Shown: positions 23,943-34,017, numbered from the stretch's first letter. The stretch is DNA of 64,000 bases from Herminiimonas fonticola (GCF_003293745.1 NZ_PTLZ01000002.1:248001-312000); one strand, 5' to 3'. The notes: a model not told the origin generated them from the letters alone. A program made the numbers and translations.

Positions 23943-25640
23943 TTACTTCTTGTCCGGTTCCGTCGAGAAGTTCAGTGGCGGGTTTTCTTCCGTCGTTGCT
24001 GCGGGTTGTTGATCACCCCCCGAGAAATTCAGATCCATGCCGCTACGCGCACCATATTCTTGTCCGCCACCCATATCGATTTGTAGTTCGATCTTTTCAT
24101 GCATGTCGGTCTTCTTGTCGACCGAGATCAGGTTCGGGAAGGCGATGATCAGCGTCACCATGATGACTTGAATCAGCACGAACGGTACCGAGCCCCAGTA
24201 AATATCTGACGTCTTCACTTCCTTCGGCGCCACGGATCGCAAATAAAACAGTGCGAAGCCGAATGGCGGATGCATGAACGAGGTTTGCATATTGACACTC
24301 AAGAGCACGCCAAACCAGATCAGGTCGATGCCCAATTTTTCGGCGACAGGGCCAACCAGCGGCACCAGAATGAATGCGAGTTCAAAGAAGTCGAGGAAAA
24401 ATGCCAGTCCGAAGAACAGGATGTTGACCACGATCAGGAAGCCGGCGGTGCCACCCGGCAATGATGTCAGCAAATGCTCAACCCACAGATCGCCATTGAC
24501 GCCACGGAAGATCAGGCCAAACACGCTGGAACCGATCAGAATGAACATGACGAAGCAGGACAGACGCGATGTCGAATTCATTGCCTGCTTCAACAGGCTC
24601 CATGACAGGCGACGATTCATTAATGCCAGCACCAGTGCGCCGAACGCGCCCATGCCGCCACCTTCAGTCGGCGTTGCGATACCGACGAAAATTGTACCGA
24701 GGACCAGGAAGATCAGTGCAAGCGGGGGAACCAGAACGAACACAACTTGTTCTGCGATTTTCGACAGCATGCCCAGCTTCATTTTCCGATTGACGTAGGC
24801 AATCAGAAACGCGCCTGCAATACTCAGTGTCGCAGCATAAATGATGCCTTCATCGGCATGCAGCTTTGGATTGCTGGCCAGCAGAAGTTGTTCAATCGCA
24901 AAGCAGGCCGCAACAGTGCCGGCAATCAGAACAAACAGGGACATTATGCCGCTGGAACCGTCAGGTTGGCGCAGATTGCGCGCTTCCGGCGGCAAGGCTG
25001 GCACCCAAGTCGGTTTGATGATGGAAATGAGTAGCACATAACCTGCGTACATCGCTGTCAGCATCAAGCCTGGACCAAATGCAGCCTGGTACATATCGCC
25101 GACTGAGCGTCCGAGCTGATCGGCCATGACGATCAACACCAGCGACGGCGGAATGATCTGGGCCAGCGTGCCGGATGCGGCAATGACGCCGGTGGCGATT
25201 TTTTTATCGTAGCCGTAGCGCAACATGACCGGCAGAGAAATCAAGCCCATCGAGATGACCGATGCGGCGACGACGCCGGTCGTTGCGGCCAGCAAGGCGC
25301 CAACAAAAATAACCGCATAAGCGACGCCACCGCGCAAAGGTCCGAATAATTGACCGATGGTATCGAGCAGGTCTTCCGCCATACCTGAGCGTTCCAGAAT
25401 CAGTCCCATAAAGGTAAAGAATGGAATCGCCAGCAAGGTATCGTTGGCCATGATGCCGAAAATACGGTTGGGCAAAGCCTGCAGCAATTCAGGTTTCAGC
25501 AAACCGAGTTCGATGCCGACCAGGCCAAAGAACAAACCATTGGCAGCGAGAGAAAACGCGACCGGGAACCCGGATAGCAAAAATACGACGAGCGCGCCGA
25601 ACATGATTGGCGCCATGTTGGCAATGAGAAATTCAGTCAT
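23943..25640 (-). CDS. dctM: TRAP transporter large permease DctM
   Basis: 565 residues with 12 or more transmembrane segments. It has FLLSGFPVAFSLAANGLFFG at the start, MGLILERSGMAEDLLDT and SVISMGLISLPVMLRYGYDK, typical of DctM. It is about 110-130 residues longer than the usual ~430. Part lies in a central hydrophobic insertion and the last ~65 residues are a hydrophilic tail (HEKIELQIDMGGGQEYGARS) without membrane segments. Large TakQM-type permeases are often this long. It couples Na+ entry to uptake of the substrate brought by the binding protein. Confidence 0.92.
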   Translation of the reverse strand: MTEFLIANMAPIMFGALVVFLLSGFPVAFSLAANGLFFGLVGIELGLLKPELLQALPNRIFGIMANDTLLAIPFFTFMGLILERSGMAEDLLDTIGQLFGPLRGGVAYAVIFVGALLAATTGVVAASVISMGLISLPVMLRYGYDKKIATGVIAASGTLAQIIPPSLVLIVMADQLGRSVGDMYQAAFGPGLMLTAMYAGYVLLISIIKPTWVPALPPEARNLRQPDGSSGIMSLFVLIAGTVAACFAIEQLLLASNPKLHADEGIIYAATLSIAGAFLIAYVNRKMKLGMLSKIAEQVVFVLVPPLALIFLVLGTIFVGIATPTEGGGMGAFGALVLALMNRRLSWSLLKQAMNSTSRLSCFVMFILIGSSVFGLIFRGVNGDLWVEHLLTSLPGGTAGFLIVVNILFFGLAFFLDFFELAFILVPLVGPVAEKLGIDLIWFGVLLSVNMQTSFMHPPFGFALFYLRSVAPKEVKTSDIYWGSVPFVLIQVIMVTLIIAFPNLISVDKKTDMHEKIELQIDMGGGQEYGARSGMDLNFSGGDQQPAATTEENPPLNFSTEPDKK

Positions 25641-25655
25641 GAGTGTTCCTGGCGA

Positions 25656-26240
25656 TCAGTTAATTTGATTGGCAGCTTTGATCGCCGCGATTTCTTCTTC
25701 TGGTGTGGCCACCTGTTTTTCAAACGCGCTGGCGGGTACTTTGCCTTGCAGGAAACCGATGCGCTTGATGATTTCCGAAATGCCTTGCAAGGCAAGCAGA
25801 ACAAAACCTACCGGGATCAGCAATTTGGCTGGCCAGACGATCAGGCCGCCCGCATTACTCGATACTTCCTGGTTTTGGATGGAGGTCCAGGCGTAAGGCG
25901 TCGAATAATAAAGTATCAGGAGCGTGGCCGGCATCAGGAATAACAGGAACCCGATCAGGTCTATCCATACTTGTGTGCGTTTCGAGAAATGCGAAACGAT
26001 CACGTCGATGCGCACGTGCTCATTGCGCCGCAAGGTATAGGAGGTTGCCAGCAGAAAAATTGCGCCAAACAAATACCATTGAATTTCGAGCCAGCCATTG
26101 GAGCTGATGTTGAACAGGTAACGTATTGCTGCATTGCCGGTGCAGATAAGAACGGCAATGAGTAAAGCCCAGCTAATACCATGGCCTATTTTTTCATTGA
26201 GGTTGTCAATGAATCGCGAAAGCGATAGTAAAAAAGACAT
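25656..26240 (-). CDS. dctQ: TRAP transporter small permease DctQ
   Basis: 194 residues from the ATG at 26240, which has GGAGACG 8 bases upstream. A start at 26276 would add 12 residues without a good site. Four membrane helices, with RFIDNLNEKIGHGISWALLI and the WLEIQWYLFGAIFLLATSYT core followed by ENVRID-like HVRIDVIVSHFSKR, are the DctQ signature. It pairs with DctM, whose gene starts 15 bases downstream. Confidence 0.92.
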   Translation of the reverse strand: MSFLLSLSRFIDNLNEKIGHGISWALLIAVLICTGNAAIRYLFNISSNGWLEIQWYLFGAIFLLATSYTLRRNEHVRIDVIVSHFSKRTQVWIDLIGFLLFLMPATLLILYYSTPYAWTSIQNQEVSSNAGGLIVWPAKLLIPVGFVLLALQGISEIIKRIGFLQGKVPASAFEKQVATPEEEIAAIKAANQIN

Positions 26241-26507
26241 TATTTTTCGTCTCCAGATTGGATTTGAACAAGACACAAACAGGGCTATTTATGTAGTCGC
26301 CATGCGCATGCTTTTAACTATTGTGAGTATAAAGAAGATAAATCAATTGCGCTCTTGTCGGCGCTGCATTTCTGCTGCGTACAGGCTTATCCCATTTTTA
26401 CAGAACATAACGATACAGAGTCTAGCTGACGCCAACATTACGGTCAGGTGCGAGCAGCCGAAATCTGCGAAAAAATGTCGCTTGTCGGGAGGATAGTGGT
26501 TGGGATG
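26241..26507. other. gene-free region upstream of dctQ
   Basis: Between dctQ and argH, both on the minus strand. No convincing gene was seen. It must contain the dctQM promoter on the minus strand. Confidence 0.5.
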
Positions 26508-26546
26508 TTGATCAGATGGCATGTTGGGAAGCGGCCATCTGATCAA
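26508..26546 (-). promoter_or_regulatory. 13-bp perfect inverted repeat after argH
   Basis: TTGATCAGATGGC (26508-26520) and GCCATCTGATCAA (26534-26546) form a perfect 13-bp stem with a 13-base loop. It starts 8 bases past the argH stop. No T-run follows on either strand. It may be an RNA 3'-end stabiliser or a protein-binding site. Confidence 0.5.
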
Positions 26547-26554
26547 ATTGCGTA

Positions 26555-27949
26555 TCAGGCCAGTTGGGCGCGATGTCGGGCAATGGCCGCGCGGACCTGA
26601 TTCGGGGCGGTGCCGCCAACATGATCGCGTGCTGCAACCGAGCCTTCAAGCGTCAGTACTTGGAAGATGTCGGCTTCTATCAGTTTGGAAAAAACATGCA
26701 ATTCTTCCAGTGACAAATCGCTGAGATCAATGCCGCGATCGACGCAGGCACGCACTGCATGCGCAACGGCTTCATGCGCATCGCGGAAGGGCAGGCCCTT
26801 CTTCACCAGATAGTCGGCCAGATCGGTTGCGGTGGCATAACCTTGCAGCGCTGCGGCGCGCATGGCGTCGGGTTTGACCGTAATGCCGCTCGCCATGTCG
26901 GCAAAGATGCGCAGCGTATCGATGACGGTGTCGACGGTATCGAACAAGGGTTCCTTGTCTTCCTGGTTGTCCTTGTTATAGGCCAGCGGCTGGCCTTTCA
27001 TCAGGGTCAGCAAGGCGATCAGGTGACCGTTGACGCGTCCGGTTTTGCCGCGTGCCAGTTCCGGTACGTCGGGATTTTTCTTTTGCGGCATGATGGATGA
27101 GCCGGTGCAGAAACGATCGGCGATGTCGATGAAGCCGACCCGCGGGCTCATCCAGATCACCAGTTCTTCCGACATGCGCGATACGTGCGTCATGATCAGG
27201 GCGGCGGCGGCACAAAATTCAATCGCGAAGTCGCGATCCGACACGGCATCCAGCGAATTGTGGCAGACGTCGTCAAAACCTAGCGTCTTCGCCACGCGTT
27301 CGCGATCGATAGGGAAGGTGGTGCCAGCCAGCGCGGCGGCACCAAGCGGCAGGCGGTTAACGCGCTTGCGGCAATCCAGCATGCGCTCTGCATCGCGGCC
27401 AAACATTTCAACATAGGCCAGTACGTGATGGCCGAAAGTAATCGGTTGCGCTACTTGCATATGGGTAAAGCCGGGCAGGATGGTGTCGGCGTGTTGTTCG
27501 GCTAAATCCAGCAGCGCCAGACGCAAGTCACGCAACAGGCCTACGATATTGTCGATCTCGCTGCGCACATACAGGCGGATATCGGTTGCCACCTGATCGT
27601 TGCGCGAGCGGCCTGTATGCAGGCGCTTGCCGGCATCGCCGACCAGTTCGGTCAGGCGTTTTTCAATATTCAGATGGACATCTTCCAGATCCAGCAGCCA
27701 TTCGAACTTGCCGGCCTTGATTTCTTCCAGAATCTGCGTCATGCCGCGTTGGATTTCGGCGTGGTCTTGCTGACTGATGATATTCTGATGCGCCAGCATC
27801 TCCGCATGTGCGAGCGAACCCTGAATATCGACTTGAGCCAGACGCTTGTCGAAAAATACCGACGCGGTGTAACGCTTGACTAGATCGGAGACGGGTTCGT
27901 TGAAGCGTGCCGACCATGCTTCGCTTTTTTTGGAGAGTTGTGCTGTCAT
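26555..27949 (-). CDS. argH: argininosuccinate lyase
   Basis: A 464-residue fumarase-superfamily enzyme catalysing the last step of arginine synthesis (argininosuccinate to arginine and fumarate). It has the signature [12 protein letters not shown] with the catalytic Ser in the flexible loop, [20 protein letters not shown] and [16 protein letters not shown]. Cytosolic tetramer. It is divergent from the AlgZ/AlgR-like pair, the same neighbour relationship known in Pseudomonas. Confidence 0.98.
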   Translation of the reverse strand: MTAQLSKKSEAWSARFNEPVSDLVKRYTASVFFDKRLAQVDIQGSLAHAEMLAHQNIISQQDHAEIQRGMTQILEEIKAGKFEWLLDLEDVHLNIEKRLTELVGDAGKRLHTGRSRNDQVATDIRLYVRSEIDNIVGLLRDLRLALLDLAEQHADTILPGFTHMQVAQPITFGHHVLAYVEMFGRDAERMLDCRKRVNRLPLGAAALAGTTFPIDRERVAKTLGFDDVCHNSLDAVSDRDFAIEFCAAAALIMTHVSRMSEELVIWMSPRVGFIDIADRFCTGSSIMPQKKNPDVPELARGKTGRVNGHLIALLTLMKGQPLAYNKDNQEDKEPLFDTVDTVIDTLRIFADMASGITVKPDAMRAAALQGYATATDLADYLVKKGLPFRDAHEAVAHAVRACVDRGIDLSDLSLEELHVFSKLIEADIFQVLTLEGSVAARDHVGGTAPNQVRAAIARHRAQLA

Positions 27950-28027
27950 AATTGTTTCCTGATGAATACGCGATTATAGAACAAGCGAACCTTCATTCCC
28001 ATTCCAGCCTTGATTAATCCTCAAACC

Positions 28028-29074
28028 ATGCCGTCATCGTCAGAGCCAACGCCCATCAAGCCACCGGAGATCGTGATCCCCGACTGTTGCAATATCGGCA
28101 TCATGGTCAAATCTTTACTCTTCGTAAACGGTGCGGCACTGGCGGTGATCTTGATCGAGGCCGGCACTGTATACAACGGCTTGCTGGCGTTTATCGAAGC
28201 ATCAATGCTGATAGAACTGGCCAGCCTGACGTCCTTGTTTGCCTTGTGCGGCTTGCGTCGAGTGATCAAAACCACACCACCCTGGGGGCAGCGCATTGCC
28301 TGCGCTGTAGTGCCCGCTGCCATCACCGGCCTGATTATTCACTATCTGCTGAACGATCCTCTGGCCATGATCAGTCTGAGCCGTTTGTCGGTGTCCGAGG
28401 GCATGGTGTGCGCAGCGCTATTCGGCATCGGCTTGCAGCATTATTTCGAATTACGCACGCGTGCGTTTTCGCCCGCCTTGGCTGAAGCCCGATTGCAGGC
28501 ACTGCAGGCGCGCATACGTCCGCATTTCCTGTTCAACAGTTTGAATGCCGTGCTGTCACTGATACGCACTGAGCCGCGTCGTGCGGAAACCACGCTGGAA
28601 GATATGGCTGATCTATTCCGTATCCTGATGCGCGATACGCGCGAGATCACCACGCTAGGCAATGAAGTCAGGATAGGCATGCAATACCTGTCGATTGAAA
28701 AGATCCGTCTGGGCGAGCGGCTGCAGGTGAGATGGGACATGGACCATATCGCCGGCGACGTATTGCAGCGTGCAACAACCCCAGCCTTGCTGTTGCAGCC
28801 CTTGCTGGAAAACGCCGTGCACTATGGCGTTGAGCCATCGCAGGAAAATGCCACCATCTTGGTCGCCATCAGTCGCATACGCGATCGTATTGAGATTGTA
28901 ATGACCAATCCTTATCATGCCGATGTCGTGTCTACCGGCAATCACATGGCGCTGGATAATATCCGTGAACGACTCGCTCTTTTATACGATATGGAGGCGC
29001 AATTGGCGACGAATATAGTGGATGGACAATTCGAGGTCCGCGTTTATTTGCCGTATCAAAAGGCGGCTGCATGA
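28028..29074 (+). CDS. AlgZ/FimS-like sensor histidine kinase
   Basis: 348 residues from the ATG at 28028; a TTG at 28010 would add six residues, and neither start has a clear ribosome-binding site. Four membrane helices at about residues 30-150 are followed by the LytS-type phosphoacceptor region RIRPHFLFNSLNAVLSLIRT, with His near residue 166. A HATPase domain follows (LLQPLLENAVHYGVEP as N-box, then MALDNIRERLALLY). There is no periplasmic sensor domain. Its stop overlaps the response-regulator start (ATGA). Position between argH and hemC matches P. aeruginosa algZ (fimS). Confidence 0.9.
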   Translation: MPSSSEPTPIKPPEIVIPDCCNIGIMVKSLLFVNGAALAVILIEAGTVYNGLLAFIEASMLIELASLTSLFALCGLRRVIKTTPPWGQRIACAVVPAAITGLIIHYLLNDPLAMISLSRLSVSEGMVCAALFGIGLQHYFELRTRAFSPALAEARLQALQARIRPHFLFNSLNAVLSLIRTEPRRAETTLEDMADLFRILMRDTREITTLGNEVRIGMQYLSIEKIRLGERLQVRWDMDHIAGDVLQRATTPALLLQPLLENAVHYGVEPSQENATILVAISRIRDRIEIVMTNPYHADVVSTGNHMALDNIRERLALLYDMEAQLATNIVDGQFEVRVYLPYQKAAA

Positions 29075-29889
29075 GTTTGCCCAGCCTGCCGCGTATTTTG
29101 ATTGTCGACGACGAAGCGCCGGCACGTGCGCGTTTGACGACCTTGTTGTCGGATATCGCTGCGGAATGTCCGCATGCGTTGATTGGAGAAGCATCGCAGG
29201 CGCAACAGGCGCTGGATAAAATTGCGGAACTTGCCCCCGACATCGTTTTGCTGGATGTGCAAATGCCCGGCATGACCGGCCTCGAGATGGCAGCGCATCT
29301 TGCGCATAGTGAGGCGGCGGCGCCGGCGCCGGCGATCATTTTTGTCACTGCATATGATGAATATGCGTTGCAGGCATTTGAAGTACATGCGCTTGACTAT
29401 CTGTTGAAACCCGTTAGGGCGACACGCCTGGCTGACGCGATTCGTCGCGTCAGGGCATTGAAGGACAATACAGCTTCGCAAGCAAAATTGATGGCAGCAG
29501 TCGCAACCACGCTGCAGGCAACGCGCAAGAATTTCTCAGTGCAGGAGCGCGGACGTTTGTTGTTGGTGCCGGTAGCCGACGTGCTCTATTTGAAGGCGGA
29601 AGCGAAGTACGTGACCTTGCGCACACGCGAGCGTGAGTATCTGCTGGAAGGCGCATTGTCATCTTTGGAGCTGGAGTTTGCCGCGCAATTCATACGCGTA
29701 CATCGCAATGCATTGGTCGCGCGCGATGCGATCACCGGCGTTGAGCGCGGACAATTAACGGTGGATGCGGACAGCGATGGCGAAAGCGACAAGGCGCAGG
29801 ATGCATGGCAGGTGATATTGCGTGGCATAGATGACCGCTTGCCGATTTCCCGACGTCAATGGTCGGCGGTGAAAGCGCTGGTGCGCTAG
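29071..29889 (+). CDS. algR: AlgR-like LytTR response regulator
   Basis: 272 residues. The receiver domain is residues 8-125 with acidic pair Asp13-Asp14, phosphoacceptor Asp62 in VLLDVQMPGMTG and LKPV. A LytTR DNA-binding domain covers residues 160-268 (YLKAEAKYVTLRTREREYLL, then FIRVHRNALVAR). A short insert in the LytTR region (VDADSDGESDKAQDAW) is unusual. AlgR of Pseudomonas controls type IV pilus minor pilins and alginate. A pilVWXY1E operon occurs later in this window, making it a candidate target by inference. Confidence 0.92.
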   Translation: MSLPSLPRILIVDDEAPARARLTTLLSDIAAECPHALIGEASQAQQALDKIAELAPDIVLLDVQMPGMTGLEMAAHLAHSEAAAPAPAIIFVTAYDEYALQAFEVHALDYLLKPVRATRLADAIRRVRALKDNTASQAKLMAAVATTLQATRKNFSVQERGRLLLVPVADVLYLKAEAKYVTLRTREREYLLEGALSSLELEFAAQFIRVHRNALVARDAITGVERGQLTVDADSDGESDKAQDAWQVILRGIDDRLPISRRQWSAVKALVR

Positions 29890-29912
29890 CATTGTGTACC
29901 CGTTCACACGAT

Positions 29913-29942
29913 AAAAAAGGAAGCGCATGCGCTTCCTTTTTT
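29913..29942. terminator. bidirectional terminator between algR and ppc
   Basis: A perfect 30-base palindrome, AAAAAAGGAAGCGCA then its complement, with flanking A/T runs, between convergent genes. Confidence 0.9.
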
Positions 29943-29992
29943 ATTGGATAGGCTAATTGAATCACCGGGAAGGTGATCCAGAGAGAGAAAAT

Positions 29993-32836
29993 TTAGCCCG
30001 TGTTGCGGAGACCGGCAGCAATCCCATTGATAGACAAATGAATCCCGCGACGCACGCGTTCATCGACTTTGCCATCGCGCATTTCAGTCCGATGACGTTT
30101 GATCAATTCAACCTGCAAGTGATTCAGCGGATCGAGATAGGCGAAACGGTTTTTGATCGAGCGTGCAAGTAAGGGATTATTGGCCAGTCGTTCTTTCTTG
30201 CCGTTGATAAGCGTCAGGCATGACGATGTGCGTTCGTGCTCGCCGACGATGCGTTTGAAGATACTGTTGCGCAGCTTCTTGTCGACCACCATTTCCGAAT
30301 AGCGCGAGGCCACAGCCAGATCGGTTTTCGATAAAACCATATCCATGTTGGACAACAAGGTGGCAAAGAATGGCCATTCCGCGAACATCGCGCGCAGGAT
30401 TGCCACGCGCTTGGCCTTGTTTTCACCTTGTGCCAGCCATTGTTCAATGGCGCTGCCGAAACCGTACCAGCCCGGCAGCAGCAAACGGCATTGGCCCCAT
30501 GAGAAGCCCCATGGAATCGCACGCAAATCTTCAATGCGACGCGTGGCCTTGCGTGAAGCAGGGCGCGATCCGATATTCAGTTCCGAGATTTCTGCAATCG
30601 GCGTGGCCGAGAAGAAATAATCGGTGAAGCCTGGCGTTTCATAGACCAGATCGCGATACGCCTGATAGGCCAGCTCAGACAGTTCATCCATCACGTTTTC
30701 AAACTCGGCCAGCTTTTTCGTATGCTTGCTGTCCGATGGATGCGGCATCAGGCTGGCTTCCAGTGTGGCGGCAACCAGCAAGGCCAGATTGCGGCGACCA
30801 ATTTCCGGATTCGAAAATTTCGACGCAATGATTTCGCCTTGCTCCGTCAAGCGTATCTGACCATTCACGGTGCCGGCAGGTTGTGCCAGGATCGCTTCAT
30901 AGCTGGGGCCGCCGCCGCGACCGACGGTGCCGCCGCGACCATGGAACAGGCGCAATTTGACGCCTGCGTTGTTGAAGACTTGAACCAGTTGCGTCTCTGC
31001 CTTGTAGAGTTCCCAGTTCGACGTCAGGAAGCCGCCATCCTTGTTGGAATCGGAATAGCCGAGCATGACTTCCTGCAAGTCGCCCTGTTTCGCGATCAGT
31101 TTTCTGACCAGCGGAATCGCCATCACCTGTTCCATGATGGTGGCTGCCAGGCGCAGATCGGGAATGGTTTCAAATAGTGGAATGACCATCAACTCGCCGG
31201 CACCGGCAGAACCATGATTCGCTTCGGTCCGCAACAGTCCGGTTTCGCGTTGCAACAGCAATACTTCGAGCAGATCGGATACGGTCTCAGTATGCGAAAT
31301 GATGTAGTTGCGGATTGCGCGCGAGCCGTAACGCTGGCGAATGTCTTGTGCCGTGCGCAAGATTGCCAGCTCGGAATTGGTTTCGTCGGAATAGTCGATG
31401 TACGGTGAATACAGCAGGCGCGGTTCATTGAGCTCTGCCAGCAGCAATTCGATTTTCTTGTCTTCCGGCAGCGAAGCGTAAGCGGATTCGACTTGTGCGC
31501 GATTAAACAATTCGCCCAATACACGTTCATGTACGTCCGAGCTCTGACGCATGTCCAGTGTGGCCAGATGGAAGCCGAAAATTTCCGACGCGCGCAGCAG
31601 ATTCGCCAGGCGCGGTTTGATCAAGGCGTCGCCATGACGCGCTTTCAGCGAATCGACCAGAATCAGCAGGTCGGACGAGAACTCGGTGGCCGCCTGATAT
31701 GGTTTTCCCGGGCCCACTTCCTGACGCAGAATATTGATTGCACCAAAGGCGCGCGCAGTTGCGGCCAGTCGTGCATAGATGCCGATCAGTGCGCGGCGAT
31801 ATTGTTCGTCGGCGCGATGGGGCGAGGTGTCGGGCGACAATTCTGCCAAGGCGTTGACTTCCGGGCTGACGCCGGCAAGGAAGGTCGACACAGATAATTC
31901 CGCACCCAGTGCATGCACTTCTTCCAGGTAGAAATCGAGAATGGTCGTCGATTGACGTGCCAGCGCAAGTTGCATGGTGTCGGCATTGACGTTGGGGTTG
32001 CCATCGCGATCGCCGCCTATCCAGCTGCCCATTTGCACATAGGAAGGCAGATCACGGTAAGTATTGCCGCCACTACTGCGTTGCGGATACTGTTCTGCGA
32101 TTTCGCCTTCGATATCTTCATACAGCGCTGGCAATTCGCGCAGGAAGGTCATGCGGTAGTACGACAGTGCGTTATTGATTTCGTCTTCGACGGTCAGCTT
32201 GGTATAACGCAGCAAACGGGTTTGCCACAAGGTCGTGACGCGTGCATGGATGCGTTCGGTATTCTCGGCGCGCTCCTTGGCCGTCATCGGCAGATCGCGC
32301 TGCGCCAGCAGACGTGCAATTTCGTGTTCTGCATCCAGAATACTTTTGCGTTGTACTTCCGTCGGATGTGCGGTCAGAACCGGAGCGATCAACGCATCCT
32401 TGAAGAACTTGCGTACTGCCGCACCGGTTACGCCGGCCCCGTGCAGTTTTTCCAGCGCGTAGGCAACGCTGCCTTCTTGCGGTGCCGAGCCGGCCAGCAA
32501 ATGCGCACGACGACGACGATTGTGATGCTGATCTTCCGCGATATTCGCCAGATGTGAAAAATAGGAAAACGCACGTACGACGGAAATGGTTTGTTCCTTC
32601 GTCAGCTTCTTCAGCAATTTGTTCAGTTCTGCGCCGGCTTGCACATCGGCTTCACGACGGAAGCGTACTGCTGTCTGGCGTATGTTTTCGACTACCTGGA
32701 ATACGGCCTCGCCTTGCTGATCGCGTAATACGTCGCCAAGCAGGCGTCCCAACAGGCGAATATCTTCCTTCAGTGGTGCATCTTTATTGGTCGATGGAGA
32801 AGTTGCGCGCGCAGGAGTTTTCAGTTGTTTTGCCAT
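29993..32836 (-). CDS. ppc: phosphoenolpyruvate carboxylase
   Basis: 947 residues from ATG at 32836 (MAKQLKTPAR); the longer frame would need a TTG start. Motifs include VLTAHPTEVQRKSILDAE (catalytic His), GSWIGGDRDGNPNV, VMLGYSDSNKDGGFLTSNW, FHGRGGTVGRGGGPS and the C-terminal RNTG. The enzyme carboxylates PEP to oxaloacetate as an anaplerotic step. It is divergent from hemC and sits between the algZR-like pair and the hem genes, a placement not present in Pseudomonas. Confidence 0.98.
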   Translation of the reverse strand: MAKQLKTPARATSPSTNKDAPLKEDIRLLGRLLGDVLRDQQGEAVFQVVENIRQTAVRFRREADVQAGAELNKLLKKLTKEQTISVVRAFSYFSHLANIAEDQHHNRRRRAHLLAGSAPQEGSVAYALEKLHGAGVTGAAVRKFFKDALIAPVLTAHPTEVQRKSILDAEHEIARLLAQRDLPMTAKERAENTERIHARVTTLWQTRLLRYTKLTVEDEINNALSYYRMTFLRELPALYEDIEGEIAEQYPQRSSGGNTYRDLPSYVQMGSWIGGDRDGNPNVNADTMQLALARQSTTILDFYLEEVHALGAELSVSTFLAGVSPEVNALAELSPDTSPHRADEQYRRALIGIYARLAATARAFGAINILRQEVGPGKPYQAATEFSSDLLILVDSLKARHGDALIKPRLANLLRASEIFGFHLATLDMRQSSDVHERVLGELFNRAQVESAYASLPEDKKIELLLAELNEPRLLYSPYIDYSDETNSELAILRTAQDIRQRYGSRAIRNYIISHTETVSDLLEVLLLQRETGLLRTEANHGSAGAGELMVIPLFETIPDLRLAATIMEQVMAIPLVRKLIAKQGDLQEVMLGYSDSNKDGGFLTSNWELYKAETQLVQVFNNAGVKLRLFHGRGGTVGRGGGPSYEAILAQPAGTVNGQIRLTEQGEIIASKFSNPEIGRRNLALLVAATLEASLMPHPSDSKHTKKLAEFENVMDELSELAYQAYRDLVYETPGFTDYFFSATPIAEISELNIGSRPASRKATRRIEDLRAIPWGFSWGQCRLLLPGWYGFGSAIEQWLAQGENKAKRVAILRAMFAEWPFFATLLSNMDMVLSKTDLAVASRYSEMVVDKKLRNSIFKRIVGEHERTSSCLTLINGKKERLANNPLLARSIKNRFAYLDPLNHLQVELIKRHRTEMRDGKVDERVRRGIHLSINGIAAGLRNTG

Positions 32837-32942
32837 AGTCAAAGAATGCAATCAGCGTGTTAATGGTGATAAGAATGGAATGCCAAGTCTGCCGTGGAGA
32901 GGTGCATGCTAAAATTTCAAGAGTGTCTTAATCCAAAAACTG

Positions 32943-33032
32943 TGATGTCAGCGCGATTGTGCGCAGTCATCAAAACCGGCTGATTTGCAAAAAATTTGCT
33001 CAAAACGCATTTGCGTTTGAGCAGGTTTGCAA
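32943..33032 (+). promoter_or_regulatory. structured leader upstream of hemC
   Basis: Two tandem hairpins. The first is TGATG-3-GCGC...GCGC-3-CATCA at 32945-32975. The second is TTGCAA (32985) enclosing TGCTCAAAACGC-ATTT-GCGTTTGAGCA and closing with TTGCAA (33032). The second ends about 28 bases before the hemC start. No T-run follows, so it is not a terminator. It could be a regulatory leader, a protein site or part of the divergent ppc promoter. Confidence 0.45.
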
Positions 33033-33060
33033 GTAGCCAGACAGAAAATCGAAAGAAGCC

Positions 33061-34017
33061 GTGCTGAAATTTCCACCTCCGAAAAAACTAGTCATTGCCT
33101 CGCGTGAAAGTCGTCTGGCCATGTGGCAAGCCGAGCATGTACGCGAAAAACTGGCCTTATTATATCCGCAGTGTTCGATAGAGATTCTCGGAATGACAAC
33201 ACGCGGCGATCAAATTCTTGATAGAACGCTGTCAAAAGTCGGCGGCAAAGGCTTGTTCGTCAAGGAACTGGAAGTCGCCATCGCCGAGCGGCGCGCCGAT
33301 CTGGCCGTGCATTCGCTGAAGGATGTGCCTATGACTTTGCCTGACGGTTTTGCGCTGGCAACGGTGCTGGAACGTGAAGATCCGCGCGATGCGTTTGTCT
33401 CGAATGACTATGCGTCGCTGGATGAATTGCCGGATGGCGCAGTCGTTGGCACCAGCAGTTTGCGACGTCAGGCACAGATCGCGGTACGTCATCCGAAACT
33501 GGTGATACGTCCTTTGCGCGGCAATCTGGATACGCGCTTGGGCAAGCTGGACAAGGGCGAGTATGCGGCCATTATCCTGGCCGCAGCCGGCTTGAAGCGT
33601 CTCGGTTTGCCGCAACGCATACGCGCTTTCCTCGATCCGGAACAAAGCTTGCCGGCGCCGGGGCAGGGTGCCATGGGCATAGAGATTCATTCTGATCGCG
33701 CTGATTTGCAGGAATGGTTGGCACCGCTCAATCATCTGCCGACGGCGCAAGCGGTAACAGCCGAACGCACTGTTTCCAGAAATTTCGGTGGCAGTTGTCA
33801 GATTCCATTGGCCGCATTTGCGACGATAGATGGCGACACGATGCGCATGCGCGCAATGATTGCGACGCCGGACGGTACGCGCGTGGCGCGCGCCGATCTG
33901 GCCGGGTCTGCCGATGCACCGGAAATACTAGGCGGGCTGATCGCCGAAGTATTGCAGCAGCAGCAAGCCACCGCCATTCTGGCCTCCTGTCATGTCGGTG
34001 TTGACGGGGATGCCTGA
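33061..34017 (+). CDS. hemC: porphobilinogen deaminase
   Basis: 318 residues from a GTG start. It has [56 protein letters not shown] and [17 protein letters not shown]. Cys246 carries the dipyrromethane cofactor. The enzyme polymerises four porphobilinogens to hydroxymethylbilane in tetrapyrrole synthesis. First gene of hemC-hemD-hemX-hemY; its end overlaps the hemD start by 26 bases. Confidence 0.97.
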   Translation: MLKFPPPKKLVIASRESRLAMWQAEHVREKLALLYPQCSIEILGMTTRGDQILDRTLSKVGGKGLFVKELEVAIAERRADLAVHSLKDVPMTLPDGFALATVLEREDPRDAFVSNDYASLDELPDGAVVGTSSLRRQAQIAVRHPKLVIRPLRGNLDTRLGKLDKGEYAAIILAAAGLKRLGLPQRIRAFLDPEQSLPAPGQGAMGIEIHSDRADLQEWLAPLNHLPTAQAVTAERTVSRNFGGSCQIPLAAFATIDGDTMRMRAMIATPDGTRVARADLAGSADAPEILGGLIAEVLQQQQATAILASCHVGVDGDA

